Below, piece after piece: positions 15,438-20,086 of a stretch of 20,086 bases of DNA. Location of the stretch: contig JAKSBO010000032.1 of the NCBI GenBank assembly GCA_022361095.1, forward strand, positions 1 through 20,086, in the 5' to 3' direction. A program made the position numbers and the translations under genes. Below the pieces are notes generated by a model. The model worked only from the letters and a program-made list of their open reading frames with translations. It had not been told where the DNA came from and did not search any database. This DNA comes from Desulfobacterales bacterium (GTDB taxonomy: Bacteria; Desulfobacterota; Desulfobacteria; Desulfobacterales; Desulfobacteraceae). The number at the start of each line of letters is the position of its first letter. The stretch's first letter is position 1.

Positions 15438-17696
15438 ATGATGAAAACACATCTTATGGGCGCTTTTTACCGGGTTGTCCTTATCCTTTTCTGTCTTGCC
15501 TGCTTTTGCGAGGCAACAGCCGCCGGCCTTGAATGGGAAGCGGCGCCCTGTAGCTGCACCCCCAATGCCGATATTCCTGTGATCGGGTATTATGATGCAT
15601 CCCTGCCCGTTGAATCCGAGAGTGCATCCCCCGATGATGAGAACGGCAAAACAGCCTTTCTGAATTTCTCTTTGCTCACAAGGCTTACCTATGTCTGTAA
15701 CACCCTGAACCCGGATGGTACACTGGTTTCGTATTGGGACTTTCGCCGGATCAAAAAACGGATTGCCTTGGCCCAAAAGTTTAATACCAAGGTTGATCTG
15801 GGTTTAAAACTGTCTCCCCAATTTGAATCCTTTCAAATTCCCGATGAAGAGGAGCTGGAACCCCTGGCCGGGGAAATTTCGGACCGGATTCTGGCGTTTA
15901 AAAACGATTTAAAAACCGAATTGTACAGGGAGAGGGTGGAATATGTCAGTAAGATTGTCACCAGCGAATTTTCCGGCGAACTTGGGGCGATTAAGGATGA
16001 AATGAGCCAAATGAACGCCGCCTTTATCGAAACGGACCAGGTGAAGGCAAATTTTGATTTGATGAACCGGAAACTCAACGAAACCATAGGGCTGGTGCTG
16101 AAAGTCAAGGAGCTTGACGAAATAGCCAAAACGGAAAAGACAAAGGAGCAGTTAAAAGAAGAGATATTTGAGAAGCTTAAACTGAAAAGAAAAGAGGAGC
16201 GGTCCCTCTTTGGGAAAATTGTGGACTATATTCTCTTTTTTATCCCTGAAAATTATGAGGATCTTGAGAAACAAAGCGCTTTAGAGGCGGATCAGGAGAC
16301 CATTGAGAAAAAAGGGGAAATTATCCAAGGGCTCATAAATGAATATGCAGCGGACTATGAGAAATTAACCAGCATGCCTTATTGGAAGGACACGTCCCCG
16401 GCGCCTGACCCAGAACCTGAAAAAAAGATTTCAGAAAAGAAAATAGCGTCGCCGGGTGTGTTGATGGAGAGCCTGGCCGTCCTTGAAGCCGGATTAAGGG
16501 ATTGCTCCTCAGAATTTTGTATCGACAAGTTGGCAACGCTTAAAATTCAGGTTCAAAAGATTATGTCCGGCGCAGGTATTCCGGACGATGTCTCTAAGAC
16601 CGTCATGGAACACATCAAGATGTCAACCCCGGAAGAGACCGTAACGGCGCCCGAGGCGATCCTGGAAGAAATGAAAGGTGCATTGAAAAAACATAAGGCT
16701 GTTATGGATGTCACCCCCAAACCGTGGATATGGAAAACGGATTCAGAATTTGAAATCGCTTCCTTTGTCCAGGACCTCTGGACATTTGTCCGTAAAATGG
16801 GGTTTAGCGGTCTTACTTTGGATCTGTCTGAACTTAAATCCAAGGAGAATCCGGGGTTCTTTGAGGACTTGTTATCCACCGTTAAAGGGGCCGGAACAGA
16901 CAATGACGCTTATATTAATCTTATCGTCAGCAGCCGGATTTTCGATCCGGATTCGACGCCGCCAAAAAAAGACGGCCCTGCCGCCATACTCAGAAATTAT
17001 GCCGCCTTTTTGAATACCGTTATCGTTAAATTTCCCGGGCCCTGCCCCACTGATACCAGTATGCTTCAACAGACAATCAGCAGGTATATCAATTGGGCCG
17101 GGGCCACGGATAAGCTGCTTTTATATCTGAATAAAGATGATCTGGGGCTGTTAAATCCCATGGATGGTGCCACAATGGGGCAGTTGGAAGCGGATGAAGC
17201 CGGAATGAGGCTGCTGAAAAAAGATACCCAGGGACTTTGTCTGGACCAGGATGTCTTTATCTCCGATGACGCCTCCAATCCTCCCGATCCGTTTTTGTCG
17301 GAATATATTATTGATACCGAAAATATGTTTTTTGTCCGGGAGCTTTTATATAAATTCAATACAAACTACCTGAACCTTTGTGCACTCCTGTGCCCGTTCA
17401 AGACCCCCGCATTGGCGTTCATCCGCGTGTTGGCCGTGGTATGGCTTTCAGTCTGGCTGCTCTCTGTATGCTTTAACTGGTTTGACAGTCTATGCGGTCT
17501 CAAGGCGTTTCTTTCCAAGCATTTTATTATATTCTGGGGAACAGGGTTGCTGATTGGTTTGTCCTGGCTTTTGGTGGTTTTGTGTGATCCGTTTATGAAA
17601 GAGCACCGTGAGGAAGCCTTTTATGCCATTGCCGGGGTTATTGCCATGAAGATAATCCTGGGGATATGGCGGAGCCTGCTCATGGCAAAAAGGTAG
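15438..17696 (+). CDS. Secreted, membrane-anchored GH18-like protein with degenerate active site
   Basis: A 752-residue protein. Residues 1-29 are a signal peptide (hydrophobic VVLILFCLACFC, then ATAAG). VIGYYDASL (48-56) and LLTRLTYVCNTLNPDGTL (79-96) match the opening of glycoside hydrolase family 18 barrels. Residues ~130-330 form a charged, helical, probably coiled-coil insert. GFSGLTLDLSE (455-465) aligns with the DGxDxDxE catalytic motif but keeps only one Asp and has Ser at the acid position, so chitinase-type catalysis is unlikely. Three transmembrane helices close the protein (~661-682, 696-714, 725-745). The topology suggests a periplasmic or external barrel on an inner-membrane anchor. 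ATG 15438 follows AGGAA at 15424-15428. Its place between tape measure and DUF4157 genes implies an eCIS-linked role such as glycan binding, release or docking; this is inference. Confidence 0.6.
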   Translation: MMKTHLMGAFYRVVLILFCLACFCEATAAGLEWEAAPCSCTPNADIPVIGYYDASLPVESESASPDDENGKTAFLNFSLLTRLTYVCNTLNPDGTLVSYWDFRRIKKRIALAQKFNTKVDLGLKLSPQFESFQIPDEEELEPLAGEISDRILAFKNDLKTELYRERVEYVSKIVTSEFSGELGAIKDEMSQMNAAFIETDQVKANFDLMNRKLNETIGLVLKVKELDEIAKTEKTKEQLKEEIFEKLKLKRKEERSLFGKIVDYILFFIPENYEDLEKQSALEADQETIEKKGEIIQGLINEYAADYEKLTSMPYWKDTSPAPDPEPEKKISEKKIASPGVLMESLAVLEAGLRDCSSEFCIDKLATLKIQVQKIMSGAGIPDDVSKTVMEHIKMSTPEETVTAPEAILEEMKGALKKHKAVMDVTPKPWIWKTDSEFEIASFVQDLWTFVRKMGFSGLTLDLSELKSKENPGFFEDLLSTVKGAGTDNDAYINLIVSSRIFDPDSTPPKKDGPAAILRNYAAFLNTVIVKFPGPCPTDTSMLQQTISRYINWAGATDKLLLYLNKDDLGLLNPMDGATMGQLEADEAGMRLLKKDTQGLCLDQDVFISDDASNPPDPFLSEYIIDTENMFFVRELLYKFNTNYLNLCALLCPFKTPALAFIRVLAVVWLSVWLLSVCFNWFDSLCGLKAFLSKHFIIFWGTGLLIGLSWLLVVLCDPFMKEHREEAFYAIAGVIAMKIILGIWRSLLMAKR

Positions 17697-17715
17697 AATA
17701 TAGCCGTCAGGTGTC

Positions 17716-17754
17716 AGCGGTCAGCCGTCAGGTCTCCGCTGACTGCTGACCGCT
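17716..17754 (+). repeat. Hairpin repeat before the DUF4157 gene
   Basis: AGCGGTCAGCCGTCAG (17716-17731) pairs with CTGACTGCTGACCGCT (17739-17754), one mismatch in 16, with a seven-base loop. The left arm is identical to bases 8792-8807. A further partial unit, TAGCCGTCAGGTGTCAG, lies at 17701-17717. No T-run follows, so it is not an obvious terminator. Confidence 0.75.
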
Positions 17755-17786
17755 AATAGCTCACAGATAAAAAAAGGAGAGATGAG

Positions 17787-18425
17787 ATGCCGAAAACATT
17801 TATCCCAAGGCCCAACGTCCGGGACACTCATTCCACCAGGCCTGAATCTAAAGGCAAAATGAGCGCCCGCATTCCTGACAATCGACCGATATCGGCAGTC
17901 CAGCGCAAGATTATCCGGACGGTCCAGATGAAATTTACTGAGCCGGAACCTATTCAGGGAAAAGGCATTGCACAAAGAGCTGAATTGGAAGATGAAGAAC
18001 TGGCCCAGGGCAAGTTTGCTCTCCAGAGGGAAATTGATGACGAAGAAGAGATCCAGGGGAAGTTTAATTCATCTGCACTGCCGGCTCAGAAAAAAGAGAA
18101 TCAGACGGGACTGCCCGATCACGTCAAGGACGGAATGGAATCGTCCTTTAATACGGATTTTTCCGATGTCAGGGTTCATGCCGATTCCAAAAAAGCAACC
18201 CAGGTCGGTGCACTGGCCTATACCCAGGGATCTGATATTCATTTTGCACCGGGGCAGTTCAGTCCGGATTCAGGGGCAGGCCGCCAGCTTCTGGGCCATG
18301 AACTGGCCCATGTGGTTCAGCAGCGCCAGGGCCGTGTCCAGGCAACCACAGAGGTGAACGGGATGCCGGTGAATGACAGCGCATCCCTGGAACAGGAAGC
18401 AGATATTCTGGGCAGGAAGGCCTGA
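17787..18425 (+). CDS. DUF4157 eCIS-associated protein with HELAH metal-binding motif
   Basis: A 212-residue protein. DNRPISAVQRKI at 31-42 echoes the VDNRP leader of the two cargo proteins. Residues ~53-92 hold three acidic repeats ending in QGK (57-59, 74-76, 90-92). The DUF4157 domain follows from ~107: LPDHVKDGMESSFNTDFSDV, VHADSKKA, ALAYTQGSDIHFAPGQ, then LLGHELAHVVQQRQG with HELAH at 171-175 and a C-terminal LEQEAD (201-206) that could supply the third zinc ligand. DUF4157 is well known for co-occurring with eCIS loci, alone or fused to toxins. Its activity is not established to my knowledge; a zinc protease or a cargo-processing role is possible. Here it stands alone, with nothing after the domain. 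ATG 17787 has AAAGGAG at 17773-17779. An ATG at 17782 is out of frame. Confidence 0.88.
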   Translation: MPKTFIPRPNVRDTHSTRPESKGKMSARIPDNRPISAVQRKIIRTVQMKFTEPEPIQGKGIAQRAELEDEELAQGKFALQREIDDEEEIQGKFNSSALPAQKKENQTGLPDHVKDGMESSFNTDFSDVRVHADSKKATQVGALAYTQGSDIHFAPGQFSPDSGAGRQLLGHELAHVVQQRQGRVQATTEVNGMPVNDSASLEQEADILGRKA

Positions 18426-18462
18426 TCATGACCGCTCTATCTAAAAATAAGGCGTTGCTGGT

Positions 18463-19818
18463 TTGAGTACAATCTCTGATGGCGGTAAAAACAGCACCAC
18501 ACTTGAAAGGGAACTGGCCTGGTTCAACCGGGTGCTGGAAGCCAGGATTGCGCTCTATTTTGAAAATGCCTGCCCGGTTCAATCCATTTATGAAATTCTT
18601 CCACCGGGCCTGGACAGGGATGATTCCACCTATGCCCGGTTTGTGAAGTCAAACGGATTTAACTATGATGAGCGCATTATCCTCATACTCTCACTGATCC
18701 CCCACATTCGTCCCCATCTTCTGGATACTTTTTTTATACATAATAAGAACTTTGACCGGCCCTTTACTGAGTTCGGCGGGTGGAAGGGCATGAGCCACGG
18801 CGGTTTTCTCCCCACAGGAGAGACGGCATCATTCATCCTGGCCGCAGGCGACCTGGACAAACGATTTGAACTCATGACCCTTCTGGGGAGCGACCACGGA
18901 TTTGCAAAACAGAACATACTGAGACTTGAAAACAACAGCAGGCACGAACCCTTTTTCAGCGGAGCCCTTGTGATCTCGGCCGAATATCTCAGTCTGTTTA
19001 CTACAGGCGCCGCCCATAAACCGGATTATAATATCGCGTTTCCTGCCAAGCTGACGACCACCCGGCTCACTTGGGAGGATCTTGTCGTTCCGGGCCAGGT
19101 CGCTGAGCAGATTGAGCATATTAATTGCTGGATCCGGCATACCGGCACCATCATGGATGAGTGGGGATACGACAGGGTACTAAAACCCGGATACCGAAGT
19201 CTGTTTTACGGCCCGCCCGGCACAGGCAAAACCCTGACGGCAACCTTGATCGGCCAGGGGGTGGGAATGGATGTGTACCGGATTGATCTTTCAATGATCG
19301 TGTCCAAGTATATCGGTGAAACGGAAAAGAATCTGGCCAATGTGTTTGACCAGGCCGAAAGTCGTGACTGGATACTTTTTTTTGATGAAGCCGATGCCCT
19401 TTTCGGAAAAAGAACCCAGGCTAACTCATCCAATGACCGCCATGCCAACCAGGAGATATCCTATCTTCTCCAGCGTATCGAAGATTTTCCCGGTTTGGTG
19501 ATTCTGGCCACCAATCTGAAATCGAATATTGATGACGCCTTTGCACGGCGTTTTCAGTCCTTGGTTTACTTCCCCGAACCCGATGCCGAAGATCGCCTGC
19601 AATTGTGGCAAAGGGTTCTAAGTTTAAATCATCATAATCTGGATGAGGACGCCGTCAGGCAAATTGCGACCAAATACCGGCTGACGGGCGGTGCCATTGT
19701 GAATGTGTTAAGGTATGCTGCCGTCCATGCCCTCAGAAGGGACCGGCGCCGGATCGAACAGGGCGATTTGATCAAAGGCATATCCAGGGAATTGGTCAAG
19801 GAAGGCAAAACACCCTGA
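18463..19818 (+). CDS. eCIS AAA+ ATPase (Afp15 type)
   Basis: A 451-residue cytoplasmic ATPase. The first ~230 residues are the variable N-domain common in eCIS ATPases. The AAA+ core shows Walker A GPPGTGKT (250-257), Walker B ILFFDEADALFG (about 303-314), sensor 1 ILATNL (Asn351) and arginine-finger-like DDAFARRF (357-364). The pore-loop region reads SKYIGETEKN. In the Afp/PVC family this gene is required for assembly or maturation and has been tied to cargo loading; the exact step is unclear. The start is taken at TTG 18463. An in-frame TAA at 18448-18450 blocks any upstream start, and TAAGG (18448-18452) could serve as a ribosome site. The gene lies 37 bases after the DUF4157 gene, and a terminator follows. 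Confidence 0.9.
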   Translation: MSTISDGGKNSTTLERELAWFNRVLEARIALYFENACPVQSIYEILPPGLDRDDSTYARFVKSNGFNYDERIILILSLIPHIRPHLLDTFFIHNKNFDRPFTEFGGWKGMSHGGFLPTGETASFILAAGDLDKRFELMTLLGSDHGFAKQNILRLENNSRHEPFFSGALVISAEYLSLFTTGAAHKPDYNIAFPAKLTTTRLTWEDLVVPGQVAEQIEHINCWIRHTGTIMDEWGYDRVLKPGYRSLFYGPPGTGKTLTATLIGQGVGMDVYRIDLSMIVSKYIGETEKNLANVFDQAESRDWILFFDEADALFGKRTQANSSNDRHANQEISYLLQRIEDFPGLVILATNLKSNIDDAFARRFQSLVYFPEPDAEDRLQLWQRVLSLNHHNLDEDAVRQIATKYRLTGGAIVNVLRYAAVHALRRDRRRIEQGDLIKGISRELVKEGKTP

Positions 19819-19899
19819 CGGGTCTTATTGTTCCAGGCAAATAGGCCTTTTAGCGGGGCGCGAACGGGGAAACAGGTGCTTGTGCAAAAGAGTTGAGAG
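19819..19899 (+). other. Short spacer between ATPase stop and terminator
   Basis: I see no gene here. The region is purine-rich with a short AAATAGGCCTTTT near-palindrome around 19841-19852. It probably forms the 3' untranslated end of the eCIS transcript. Confidence 0.5.
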
Positions 19900-19937
19900 C
19901 CCCTGGCGGCTGATGCCGGCAGGGGTTTTGCTTTTTT
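19900..19937 (+). terminator. Intrinsic terminator at the end of the eCIS block
   Basis: CCCCTGGCGGC (19900-19910) pairs with GCCGGCAGGGG (19915-19925) with one internal mismatch and a TGAT loop. TTTTGCTTTTTT follows immediately. The GC-rich stem plus T-rich tail is a textbook rho-independent terminator on the + strand. Confidence 0.9.
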
Positions 19938-20086
19938 GAAAAAAAGATATCCGGTTGTGAATGCATGAGGGATTGCTCAAAGAATACTTGAAAATTAACG
20001 CTGGTCTGGGATAAAATTAAACTCTTTTTCAGGCGCCTTTGAGCCTGAAGTTTAGGGTGCCTCTACTAATTAGAATTTTGGTTTGA
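19938..20086. other. Non-coding end of the window
   Basis: No open frame of useful length. A 7-bp stem TTCAGGC/GCCTGAA (20028-20034 and 20043-20049) with an eight-base loop is present, but it lacks a T-run after the stem on either strand. It may belong to the next transcription unit's upstream region. I see no gene start before the window ends. Confidence 0.4.

Noticed and set aside
15438..15510. Lipoprotein signal (LAC near residues 20-22)
   Set aside because: The residues before the Cys do not fit a lipobox, and a standard cleavage site ATAAG follows.
15126..15776. Minus-strand open frame spanning the tape measure end and the GH18-like start
   Set aside because: It crosses two well-supported + strand genes, has no recognisable domain and is explained by GC-rich third positions.
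20028..20049. Second terminator near the window end
   Set aside because: The 7-bp stem has no T-run after it on either strand.

Overview
The window holds most of the baseplate and assembly half of an extracellular contractile injection system (eCIS; the phage-tail-like family of Afp, PVC, MAC and AlgoCIS), preceded by two candidate cargo (toxin) genes. The style fits a Gram-negative marine or sediment bacterium. A member of the Desulfobacterota (Desulfobacter-like) is my best guess, from the GC-rich style of the eCIS genes and the GGTCAGCCGTCAG-type intergenic hairpins. That assignment is an impression, not a proof. All recognised genes are on the + strand.

Layout. Positions 1-90 are the tail of a membrane protein gene. 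135-521 is a small tautomerase-fold (DUF1904-like) protein. 618-2003 and 2110-3369 are two AT-rich genes with the same N-terminal leader (a Val-Asp-Asn-Arg-Pro-Glu motif) and nearly the same upstream DNA, but unrelated C-terminal domains. One carries an HNH-nuclease-like signature; the other has an SH3-like module followed by a possible Cys-His-Asp hydrolase. 3370-3818 is about 450 bases without a clear gene, apart from a start-less 56-codon open stretch that may be a gene remnant. The GC-rich eCIS block follows: gp25-like wedge protein (3819-4229), a large gp6/baseplate J-like protein (4222-7929), a small fibre or adhesin-like protein (7974-8789), an Afp12-like baseplate protein (8851-10791), a 1530-residue Afp14-type tape measure protein (10797-15389), a secreted, membrane-anchored GH18-like protein with a degenerate active site (15438-17696), a DUF4157 HELAH protein (17787-18425) and the Afp15-type AAA+ ATPase (18463-19818). 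A strong intrinsic terminator (19900-19937) closes the block.

How they work together (family knowledge plus inference). The gp25, J-like and Afp12-like proteins build the baseplate wedges. The small fibre-like protein may touch the target surface. The tape measure sets particle length, and the AAA+ ATPase serves assembly or cargo loading. The two leader-bearing proteins and the DUF4157 protein are the most likely payloads. Sheath, tube, LysM/spike, PAAR and cap genes are absent from the window, so they lie beyond the terminator or elsewhere.

Most unusual points: a DNRP leader shared by the two putative toxins and the DUF4157 protein; a duplicated cargo-cassette upstream element containing a perfect 10-bp hairpin; three degenerate ~180-200-residue tandem repeats inside the tape measure; a GH18-like membrane protein embedded in the operon; and matching hairpins in front of two operon genes.
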